Below, piece by piece: positions 54,776 through 64,000 of a DNA stretch of 64,000 nt. The position numbers and the translations under genes are program-made. The DNA comes from Xenopus tropicalis (lineage: Eukaryota; Chordata; Amphibia; Anura; Pipidae), in assembly GCF_000004195.4 (NCBI RefSeq), contig NC_030681.2, forward strand, positions 23,266,482 through 23,330,481. Reading direction: 5' to 3'. The notes beneath the pieces were generated by a model, which was not told where the DNA came from, did not search any database, and saw only the letters and a list, made by a program, of their open reading frames with translations. Each line of letters begins with the position of its first letter. The stretch's first letter is position 1.

Positions 54776-55789
54776 TCCCCCCATCGTACTTGGCATGTAA
54801 AATCCTGATAATGATCATAGAAAAATACCAGTTTCTATGTTCATTTTTTGCCGCTCTTTGCTGATTTAATGCTACATTTAATGAACAGGGGATAAAAACA
54901 TGCATTTATATTCCTAGAAATCATTTGGAAAATCTATAGCAGGGCCGCTTTGTGTTTTATTAGATAACAACACGCATTCTGGAGGAAAATTACTACATTA
55001 TTGTTTTTACAGTTTTCTGTATAAATGAGAACATCGTGCCAACGCCATATATTTGTCAGCTGTTAGAGCGGCGTACAGTACCGCGCCAGCGCCAGCTGCT
55101 CCCAATTAGTGAGCCAATATAGGTTTTATACTCAGCTAATAGGCACGGACACCATCCCTCTGGCAATGCGCTGGGCTTTCATATGGGGACAGAAAAAAAA
55201 AGGACACTATCACATCTGCTTTCTATTATTTAATGTACTTTTGTTGAGTTACATATTTTTTATAGATCCAATAACTTGGAGATTCTACATCCTGCCACTA
55301 GGTGGAGCATTCAGCCAAAACTGAAATACAGTACTTCTCAAAGTCCTTGGATAATGTCATTGCTGCAAAGGCTCCAGACATTGTACTAAGCATTTTTCTC
55401 ACCCCCTCTGAATAGACTACAGTAACATGAAGTATATTGTCTTAATTGCTTTCTGATTGTTACCTAGGACAGAGTCTAGGACATATACATGTATATAAGG
55501 GAGGGAGAACATGAAATACTTTGTGTTTATAATAAATGAATGATACAACCTTGGGAAGTTAAGCTGGGTAGTTCTAGACTGCCTTGAGAACTAATAGTAT
55601 GCTGCACCTATTGACATAGCTCACTGTGGGAACTAGGGTTGCCACCTTTCCCCCTGCTGAAAGCCAGACAGGGTGGCAGCTATCCTTTTTGTCCAGATGG
55701 GAAAGGGGCAAATAAAAGGCAGTTGAAATTGCATCCTCTGTAATACCATTTGCCTGAGAGGCAAACTGTGATAGGTCTAAGGTCTGTGG
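54776..55789. other. No recognisable gene
   Basis: Mostly unique-looking; CTAGGGTTGCCACCTTT near 55634 looks like a repeat start. Confidence 0.4.
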
Positions 55790-55995
55790 AAGTTTCTATG
55801 TACTTCATTGCTAGCCTCTCTCATCACTTTGTAATAATGGGCATTAGTGCTATGGGCCTATAATCATTGGGCAGATACTTTTTCTTTTGGCACTGGAATG
55901 ATTTCAGTTGTTTTAAAATATGCTGGAACCACAGCTAGACCCAAAGATAAATGAAATAGCTCTGTGAACACATCTCCCAGCTGCAAAGAGTCATA
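55790..55995 (-). pseudogene. LINE reverse transcriptase fragment
   Basis: The minus strand reads QLGDVFTELFHLSLGLAVVP and then FKTTEIIPVPK, the first reverse transcriptase block of L2/Rex-like LINEs (pattern VFTDIFNLSL...VVP...FK...I(V)PVPK). Stops follow at once. Confidence 0.55.
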
Positions 55996-56995
55996 TTAAA
56001 GGAGAGGGAAAGGCTACATCACTTGGGGGTGCAAAATGTTAGGCACCCCCCAGTGACTTTAATTGCTTACCTGAAGCCCCTGGTCAGTGCGCCTTTTAGG
56101 AGAAAACTGGGCCTATGGTGGCACAAATTTGGGGGCCACCGCTCCAAAGTGTTGCCATTTTTCTCTCCCATACGGAGCAATGGGGACCTTTCCCAACTGC
56201 TCCTTATGCGATCTTAAACTTTCGTGCATGAGCACGGGGGGATGGGGGGAAGCACGGCGCGACAGGGGAGGGGGGGGGGAATCAACGAATGGGGCTGGCC
56301 TAGGGGCGCCCAGATTAAATACTCAATATTCAAAGGAATGGTCAGTATGTTGGCCCGATTATATAAAGCAGTATGGCCACCATACTTTGCCAGGCAAAAT
56401 CCTGAGACTGACAGCACCATATCAGGTATACATTTAAAATGCTTTTATTGTAGACAGGGCTTTTAAATCTTGGGCAACAGCGATAATCAGGCTCACATCA
56501 GCCTTTCCTCAAGCTTGATTCCTACCTGATATGGTGCTGGTGTGGATGGGCAGTATGGGCTATCTGAAGATAAGAGACTGGTGCGGAGTGTTGAAATAGA
56601 AGGTGAAATTGGTTTGGCTTACAACATATACAGTAAATTTGGACCTTGGTAATAAAAATTAGGATAATATTTTCCTTCTTTAATCTTTTATTTCCTTTGT
56701 TTCAGCTTAATGTAACTTTTTGCCTTTCAATATACAAAAAAAATTTGATTCCTCAGCCCATTAACAGCTGTTTTATATTTGGTGATACTAAATACAGATG
56801 GAGCATACTTTGTTCACATTGTTTCTACACAATGCCTTGTCAGTGGCCCAGCTGCCCTGCCCGGTGATGCCAATATTTATAGTGAGATATTTGCTTGGCA
56901 CTTGCAGACTGCCCAGCTACAAAGAGCCAATCACAGAGTACAGGAGCAGGTTTGCTCCATCTCTATGGTCCCATGACAAACTTGAATTAATAACA
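55996..56995. other. No recognisable gene
   Basis: An inverted pair AGCACCATATCAGGTA (56412) and ACCTGATATGGTGCT (56525) brackets a repeat-like stretch. Otherwise nothing I can name. Confidence 0.4.
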
Positions 56996-56999
56996 CAAT

Positions 57000-57471
57000 G
57001 GACCAGATTCAGAGAAATACTTGGATTATCTCAGGGTTTATAACATAAAAATGTATGTACCAGATTCAATTTGAAATGCAATTAATTTTAGGAAAAGTTA
57101 TCTTACTGTTTATCACGTGAAGGGGCAGATTTATCTAAATGTGAGGTTAGAGCCCACCGCAGAAAGACTTACACATTTTCTTTTCAGTCCTATGGGATTT
57201 TTAGAAGTGTATTTATCAAATGGTGAACTCTAACTTTTGTCCATTGATAAAAATCCCATAAGAATGAATAGAGAGTGGGTGAATTTTTCTGTGGTGGGCT
57301 CTAATTTCATATGAAATATGAATAAATCTGCCCCTATGAGATAAGATTCAATTTGAGGAGAAAAACGTTTCTAATTCAGTTCCAGTTTTTTCCCATAGAG
57401 TTCAATAGAGTTTCCATGTGATAAACAGTGAGATAAATTCTTATAAATTAAATTGAATCTGGTCCATAAGT
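57000..57471. mobile_element. Palindromic MITE (GGACCAGATTCA), interrupted
   Basis: GGACCAGATTCA at left and TGAATCTGGTCC at right, with GTTTATCAC/GTGATAAAC inside. Split by 57121-57343. Confidence 0.75.
57121..57343. mobile_element. Palindromic MITE (AGGGGCAGATTTATC), nested
   Basis: AGGGGCAGATTTATC / GATAAATCTGCCCCT-type ends; TTAGAGCCCACC mirrored by GGTGGGCTCTAA; CCCATAAGAATGAATAG inside. A relative is at 63153-63386. Confidence 0.8.
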
Positions 57472-57589
57472 TTTCACTTTATAAGCTTTGTTCTCACTGA
57501 ATTTGATCTGGCCAAAAATACTGTATTTTAGTTTTTTATTAAAACATTCAGAAAGCAATAATCTTTCTATTTGTGTCCATAACAATCAT

Positions 57590-57728
57590 TTTGGGGTATT
57601 AGACCTGTTATCCACAATGCTTGGGACCTAGGATCCATACTTCAAGTCTGCTCAAAAACATTCAAACATGAAACATGAAACCAATATGATGGTTTTGTCC
57701 ACAATAAGGACAAAATACTGTACTTTTA
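57590..57728. mobile_element. Array-less fragment of the 113-bp MITE family
   Basis: GACCTGTTATCCACAATGCT and AATATGATGGTTTTGTCC; left arm plus a diverged partial unit. Confidence 0.65.
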
Positions 57729-57810
57729 TAGGAGACCATTATCCAGAATGCTCAGGACCAAGGCTATTCTGAATAAGGGGTCTTTCCATAATTTGGATGT
57801 CCATACCTTA

Positions 57811-58046
57811 TGGGCTGGGGCACACGGGGAGATTGGTTGTCCGCGACAAATCTCCCTTGTCGCAGGCGACTAATCTCCCCGATATGACATCCCACTGGCA
57901 ATTTACATGGCATACGCGGAGCCGCGTTGACAGGCAACTTCGCCGATTTCAGCAAGTCGCTGGCGCCGTGTACATTCTCGCCGGTGGGATGTCATATGGG
58001 GAGATAAGTCGCCCATGACAAGAGAGACTTGTGTGTGCCACAGCCC
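57811..58046. mobile_element. GGGCTGKGGCACAC-type MITE, nested
   Basis: Ends GGGCTGGGGCACAC / GTGTGCCACAGCCC; a 2-3-bp duplication (TA or TAA). It splits the host sequence CCATACCTTAAGTCTAC, intact in sister elements. Confidence 0.88.
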
Positions 58047-58774
58047 TAAGTCTACTAAAAAATCAATAAAACATTAATTAAACCCAATAGGGCTGTTCTG
58101 GCCCCAATAAGGGGTAATTATATCTTAGTTGGGATCAAGTACAGGTACTGTTTTATTATTACAGAGAAAAGGGAATCATTTAACCATTAAATAAACCCAA
58201 TAGGGCTGTTCTGCCCCCAATAAGGGGTAATTATATCTTAGTTGGGATCAAGTACAGGTACTGTTTTATTATTACAGAGAAAAGGGAATCATTTAACCAT
58301 TAAAGAAACCCAATAGGGCTGTTCTGCCCCCAATAAGGGGTAATTATATCTTAGTTGGGATCAAGTACAGGTACTGTTTTATTATTACAGAGAAAAGGGA
58401 ATCATTTAACCATTAATTAAACCCAATAGGGCTGTTCTGCCCCCAATAAGGGGTAATTATATCTTAGTTGGGATCAAGTACAGGTACTGTTTTATTATTA
58501 CAGAGAAAAGGGAATCATTTAACCATGAAATAAACCCAATAGGGCTGTTCTGCCCCCAATAAGGGGTAATTATATCTTAGTTGGGATCAAGTACAGGTAC
58601 TGTTTTATTATTACAGAGAAAAGGGAATCATTTAACCATGAAATAAACCCAATAGGGCTGTTCTGCCCCCAATAAGGGGTAATTATATCTTAGTTGAGAT
58701 CAAGTACAAGGTACTGTTTTATTATTACAGAGAAAAGGGAAATTATTTTTAAAAATTAGAATTGTTTGATTTAA

Positions 58775-59325
58775 AGGGGAACTCCAACCAAACGCAACGT
58801 GTGCTTTTTTAAAAGTAAACAATTGCAAGCAAACTTACAATATACATCAATTAAAAATAATGCAGCCTTTTCAGGATTTTGTAATAATATAGTTAGGAAC
58901 AGTTCCCTAAGCCCCGCCCCCTGTTCCCCTGCTGATCTGACTGACTACTTTGAGTCTTAAATAAAATGTAACAGTAGTCACCTGTCCTCAGCCTGCCTTC
59001 AGCCTGTATCCTCCCAATCCCACAATTCCCTGCACACGTGATGTCAATAAGGAAAAGAACATCAAAGTGCAATGCATTGTGGGTTATGTAGTTCCTGTAA
59101 GCTGTGAGGTGTTGTTACAATTGGTAACATCAATGTTTTAGTCCCTCCTCCCCTACCAGGATTTCAAATGATGTAGAAAGAGAAGAACTATTTTGCAGCT
59201 GGATTTCAGCATATATAAATGGCATTTATTCATCCTTTTTGAGGCAACAGATTACAATAATAGGTATATTAGGGGTTTCTGTGTTGTGGGGCTCTGAAAT
59301 TAGTTTCAGAAGCCAGAGTTCCCCT
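58775..59325. mobile_element. TTAA-flanked MITE, 551 bp, nested
   Basis: TTAA at 58771-58774 and 59326-59329; ends AGGGGAACTC / GAGTTCCCCT. A reverse-oriented partial copy is at about 60600-60970. Confidence 0.92.
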
Positions 59326-59386
59326 TTAAAATTGATTTTTTGAGAGATGGCCTTATCATAATTTGGGATAATGGGTTTCCGGATAA

Positions 59387-60595
59387 CTAAATAACAACTA
59401 TAGGTGAATTTATATGCTGTTGGATAACAATATCAAGTATACAGCTCCAGCGACAACTGTTTAACAGCAGCGAGGTGTTTCCCTGATTTATTATCCCCGG
59501 CCTCGTTCGCTATTTCTCCCTATAATAACCCAGTGAATGTTTTTGTTGCTGATAGGACGCAGAAATATTAATGCACAACGATTCTTCCTTGGTGAGAAGC
59601 TACAGCCCGTGCTGTTTTTGTTTCAGCTGGATAAGCAGGGAGCGACTTGATATTCCAGTCCTGGGCTACGTGTGGGCTTCCAGCAATAAAGTTTCCCAGC
59701 TACATGTCACAGATGCAGTAGGTGCCTCGCTCTGGTTCCAAGGCGGACATGATGAATGGGAACTGAGCGGAACATTTTTTACTTAGAAGGTATACAGTGT
59801 ATAACTGAGCGGAGGAAAGTCGCTTTTCTTCGTTTTTGTTGGTATGGGAGGCCCTACGAAGCTTTATCAAAAATACATGTTATTATAGGGCTGTTGCTTT
59901 GCCTTCCAACAGAAGGAGATAATATACCCTGCGTCTGTGCAGAAAATGAGATTTCGAAGATGTTAATCCACGTCGGGAGCTTCAATTAATATAATGCACT
60001 GCTTTCCTGAAGGATATTGTTATATGAGGAGAACCCGCTCAGGCCTTTATCAGTTGTTTCTGTTAGAATTTAGATCAGGAATAAGTGGGCATATGACACG
60101 TAGCTGTATGTATATGTAATTCATTTCTCAGTTTCACTTTGTCTGCTAACGGATAATAAAAAGAGCTTTATCTGGAAACTGCTTCCCTTAGCAGATATGG
60201 CTCAACACAGATACAAAATCATTTACAGACAGTCAAACCCGTAACTAAGGCTGCGCCAATACCAGAAAGCTTTTTTGTTAATAAAACTTCAGAAACATTT
60301 GACTTCATTGCTAAAGGTTTTCTCGTTAAACGGTGGCTTCGGTGGCACTGATTTGTCGGTAATAACCATTGGCGCTGATACCAATGACAGAATTCAATAA
60401 GAATTAGTCATGCTTAATGCCTTCAGTACAAAATGCATCCTCTTTTGTCATAAAACCAGTATTTTCCTTAACGAGTAAATATAGCGGACATGTACAAGGG
60501 CATTGGTAATCCTTTGTAAGTCTGTTCAATGGGAAATATTAAGCAGAGGAGATAATGAGGATCTTGCCTTTCAGACCTTAAAAGAAACTTTGGCT
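59387..60595. other. No recognisable gene
   Basis: Less repetitive than its surroundings; no exon, RNA gene or repeat I can name. Confidence 0.45.
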
Positions 60596-60599
60596 TCTG

Positions 60600-60970
60600 A
60601 ACAAAAATGTATTAAAGTGTCCCATACAACTCAGAAACCCCTAATATACCTATCACTGTAATCTTTTCCTTCAAAAACTATGAATAAATACCATTTTATA
60701 TGCTGAAATCCAGCTGCAAAACAGTTCTTCTCTTTCTGCATTATTTAAAATCCTGGCAGGGGAGGAGGGGCTAAAGCACTGATGTTACAAATTATAACAA
60801 CTTCACCACAGCTTACAGACAGCATGCAGGAACTACATACCCCACAATGCATTGCACTGGGATGTTCCTTTCCTAATTGACATGATGTGTGCAGGGAATT
60901 GTGGGATTTGAAGGAGGCAGGCTGAGGGCAGGAGTACTGGAGACCTGGACACAAGTGCTAGAGAAAAATC
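60600..60970. mobile_element. Partial reverse copy of the 551-bp TTAA element
   Basis: Shares, in reverse complement, TGCTGAAATCCAGCTGCAAA, CACAATGCATTGCACT and GTGCAGGGAATTGTGGGAT with 58775-59325. It is cut by the element starting at 60974. Confidence 0.8.
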
Positions 60971-60973
60971 TTA

Positions 60974-61338
60974 AGGTGGCCATACACGGGCCGATTGTAG
61001 CTGCCGATATCGTTCCCTTAGACCAATTCGCCAGCTTATCGGCCCGTGTAGGGGCAGGAACGACGGGCATGCCCGACTGATATCTGGCCTGAAATTGGCC
61101 AGATATCGATTGGGCAGGTTAAAAGATTTAATCAGATCGGGGACCGCATCGGCTCGTTGATGCGGCCCCCAAACCGACTGCGCCCATTGCCGCCGTTATA
61201 ATTTAATCGTTTGGCCCCATGGCCAAATGATCAAATTAGCCTACATTTGCCCGATATCGCCCACCTGGGGATATCGGGAGAAGATCCGCTCGCTTGGCGA
61301 CCTCCCCAAGCGAGCGATCTTAACCTGTATGGCCACCT
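60974..61338. mobile_element. GGCCATACACGGGCC-type MITE, 365 bp, TSD TTA
   Basis: TTA at 60971-60973 and 61339-61341; AGGTGGCCATACACGG / CTGTATGGCCACCT. Sister of 14561-14881. Confidence 0.9.
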
Positions 61339-61341
61339 TTA

Positions 61342-61683
61342 GTGTTCATTCTCCAAGCACTTGCTTCTGGGGTTTAATGGCACTTATTGCACTATGCACT
61401 TGATGAACCCTGTCTTTCCCACAGCTTGCACCCACCAGTACAGGTAGGGGTGGGAGAGGGGACATCTACGCACTTTCCCCTGCCTACCACTCATGAATAT
61501 AGTGCTTACGAATGCCGGCAATTATTTATTTATTAAGGAAATGCAGGTCCCTTTAGGCACTTATCCATGGGGCTGGGTGTAAAGTGGGAAAAACATGGAG
61601 GCTTGCACCTGTTTTATTAATCTTTGCACCCTGCCCCATGCATAATAAAAACCCCTATAATATATTACACCACTGATAATTAG
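61342..61683. other. No recognisable gene
   Basis: Nothing I can name. Confidence 0.4.
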
Positions 61684-61685
61684 TA

Positions 61686-62461
61686 CAGGTATGGGACCCG
61701 TTATCCAGAATGCTCAGGACCTGGGGTTTTCCGGATAAGGGGTCTTTCCGTAATTCGGATCTCCTACCTTAAGTATACTAAGAAAATTATTTAAACAGTA
61801 TTTAAACCCAATAGGATTGTTTTGGCTCTAATAAGCATTAATTATACCTTAGTTGGGATCAAGTACAGGTACTGTTTTATTATTACAGAGAAAAGGGAAT
61901 CATTTAACCATTAAATAAACCCAATAGGGCTGTTCTGCCCCAATAAGGGGTAATTATATCTTAGTTGGGATCAAGTACAGGTACTGTTTTATTATTACAG
62001 AGAAAAGGGAATCATTTAACCATTAAATAAACCCAATAGGGCTGTTCTGCCCCAATAAGGGGTAATTATATCTTAGTTGGGATCAAGTACAGGTACTGTT
62101 TTATTATTACAGAGAAAAGGGAATCATTTAACCATTAAATAAACCCAATAGGGCTGTTCTGCCCCAATAAGGGGTAATTATATCTTAGTTGGGATCAAGT
62201 ACAGGTACTGTTTTATTATTACAGAGAAAAGGGAATCATTTAACCATTAAATAAACCCAATAGGGCTGTTCTGCCCCAATAAGGGGTAATTATATCTTAG
62301 TTGGGATCAAGTACAGGTACTGTTTTATTATTACAGAGAAAAAGGAAACCATTTTTTAAAATGTGAATTATTATTATCAAAATGGAGTCTTTGGGAGACG
62401 GCCTTTCCGTAATTAGTAACTTTCTGGATAATGGGTTTCCGGATAAGAGATCCGATACCTG
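61686..62461 (+). mobile_element. 113-bp-family MITE, five units of 112 bp
   Basis: TA at 61684-61685 and 62462-62463; CAGGTATGGGACC / GATCCGATACCTG. The four full units all read GCCCCAATAAGG, one C fewer than nearly all units elsewhere in the window. Confidence 0.93.
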
Positions 62462-62463
62462 TA

Positions 62464-63152
62464 CAACAAGTGTTGAAAGAAGACGTTACTATCCCACAAT
62501 CATCCAGCTCCTTCTCTCCTTTGTACCATAAAGCAACACTTATATATTGTGTGCTGCACCCGAGAGTGGGATCCCTATAATATCATTGCCTTCCTCTACT
62601 CAATATATTTATTTAAATAAAATCATTAAGCATGAAGGGTTTAAGGAATGCATTCTTGACTCATCATAATCCAGTCATAGTATTAGTGTTCTGAAAGGTT
62701 CTGAAGTCTAATGTAGAACACTTAGAGGAGATGTTTTTTTTTCCGCCCACATAGACAATAATGTAATTGAGCACACATGGAACACGCTGACATCAAAGTA
62801 ACACAAATGGTGCCTGCTTTAGCATGTATTTGCAATCGCTGTCATGTAAAGGTTATTTTACCGGCCCACCTGTCATGTTTTGTAAAATTTGCCTCACCAG
62901 ATTAGCTGTCAATGATGCTATCTTAAATATCAACAGATAAACACAGTTTCAATGCTGAAAAGTCAAGTACCACTTATACAGCATTGCGCAACCACTGTCA
63001 AATGTCCTCTCTATCTACCAGCCTTCCTAGCTATCCATCATTCTATCCATCCCTCCATCTACATAGGGAATTGCACCTGGGCTTTATTCTTACAGCAGAG
63101 AATTACTTTATTATGAAATAGGACATTGTATCATATTGTATTTTTTCTTTAG
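62464..63152. other. No recognisable gene
   Basis: Nothing I can name. Confidence 0.45.
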
Positions 63153-63386
63153 TTAGAATTTAAATGTTTTAGGAGTCGGAGTGGGCACATTTTTGCCGAC
63201 TCCAACTTCAGGTAGCAAAAACTACGTCCACTTTCTATTCATTCCTATGGGATTTTTGGAAGAGTATCAAATCTTAAACTCGCCCATCGATAAAAAGGCT
63301 TCTAAAAATCCCATAGTAATAAACAGAAAGAGGGTGACGTTTTCTGTGGGGAGCTCTAATCTCACATATTGATAAATCTGCCCGTT
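63153..63386. mobile_element. Palindromic MITE relative (GATAAATCTGCCC)
   Basis: TCCTATGGGATTTTTGGAAG and CTAAAAATCCCATAGTAATA are mirrored; right end GAGCTCTAATCTCACATATT then GATAAATCTGCCC. Confidence 0.65.
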
Positions 63387-64000
63387 AGTGTCTATCAAAG
63401 AAGGATCTGTCAGTCTGATCCCACTCACAGTTGGAGGAATGCAATGGGAAAATGTTCCACTTGGAAATCCAAAAAATGGAAAGGGATAGACACACCATTA
63501 AAGGTAAAATCTTTAAAAAATAGAGACGTTCTAAAAAGAGGTTCTAAAGGTTATGCTGCAACCCCAGGAATATTCTAATGCAAACAAAGCTAAAACTGCC
63601 ATGAGTGTTGCATTTATTTGAACAATTTGTTTGATATTTCATTTTGGTACTTGATCTGGCTACTGGTGAAATGTGTAGTATAGGGAACTGGGCATGTTGT
63701 TGTGCGTGGAGGTCATTAGTGATTTAGAATATGTCAGAGCATTATAAATGCGTGTCAATAATAATAATAACAACATTAATATAGTATGCATCACTATTAA
63801 GTAGTGCCTAATAGCACTGCACACTAAATGGGAGGCCTATGGATGGGAGGTAGGCACCCCTTAGCACTGCCCTATATTGCTCATTCAGGATGCTCATGTA
63901 GGAATGTTAGGGGATACTGGACACAAAGGAGCCCTGTAATTACCACCTGCCACAACCATGCACCTACTACTGGTACAGCCACCTACTACTGGTACAGGGA
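63387..64000. other. No recognisable gene
   Basis: Nothing I can name. Confidence 0.45.

Larger units (their letters stand above)
57731..59386 (+). mobile_element. 113-bp-array MITE, six units, with two nested elements
   Basis: Left arm GACCATTATCCAGAATGCTC is interrupted at 57810 by the element 57811-58046. Six units about 58083-58735. The right arm is interrupted by the TTAA-flanked element 58775-59325, then resumes GAGAGATGGCCTTATC and ends near 59386. Confidence 0.9.

Overview
This is a vertebrate genomic window dominated by repeats. I place it in a clawed frog (Xenopus; species not decided). The basis is the repeat content: the 112-113-bp minisatellite inside short inverted-repeat elements, palindromic elements starting GGGGCTGATTTAC or GGCCATACACGGGCC, TTAA-flanked elements of the TTAAAGGRR type, and CR1, L1 and Penelope remnants. 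The family names are from memory; the structures are read from the sequence. I see no prokaryotic-style operon, tRNA or rRNA gene.

The one convincing protein gene is at 40837-42345 (+). It is an uninterrupted 502-codon reading frame with a complete inositol-polyphosphate 5-phosphatase domain, closest to INPP5E. A four-helix hydrophobic N-terminal region precedes the domain, and the chain stops where INPP5E would continue into its prenylated tail. Its promoter has a TATA box 89 bp before the ATG. Just upstream lie three tandem ~103-bp modules holding six RFX X-box motifs, three CRE-like sites and paired GATA sites. INPP5E is a ciliary enzyme and RFX factors drive ciliary genes, so enzyme type and promoter type agree.

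Layout: 0.1-0.9 kb, 52-bp minisatellite; 2.2-3.4 kb, element with a 113-bp array and a nested palindromic element; 5-7.3 kb, several MITEs; 7.9-8.25 kb, GGAA polypurine tract; 9.6-10.7 kb, hAT MITEs; 11.8-12.9 kb, decayed CR1; 13.7-16.6 kb, MITEs and a ten-unit 113-bp array; 18.9-19.95 kb, 15-bp satellite; 20-23 kb, two TTAA-flanked elements and a hAT MITE; 26-31 kb, MITEs, an L1 stub and the second 52-bp array; 31-33.2 kb, a 113-bp array and a hAT element with a GC-rich 21-bp minisatellite; 34.5-34.8 kb, two hammerhead ribozyme motifs (one complete); 36-38.1 kb, a 113-bp array and a Penelope-like GIY-YIG remnant; 38.7-39.65 kb, nested MITEs; 39.9-42.5 kb, the phosphatase locus; 43.1-47.4 kb, an L1 inserted in a CR1; 48-49.2 kb, a 113-bp array; 50.1-51.7 kb, ~80-bp minisatellite; 51.76-52.07 kb, a small retroelement whose 5' end coincides with the hammerhead cleavage position; 53.3-64 kb, three more 113-bp arrays, stacked MITEs and unannotated DNA.

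The parts read as a record of insertions. Exact target duplications of 3, 8, 11, 14 and 18 bp can be read, and several insertions can be ordered because an element interrupts another whose uninterrupted copy is also in the window. Three unrelated MITE families each carry their own minisatellite.
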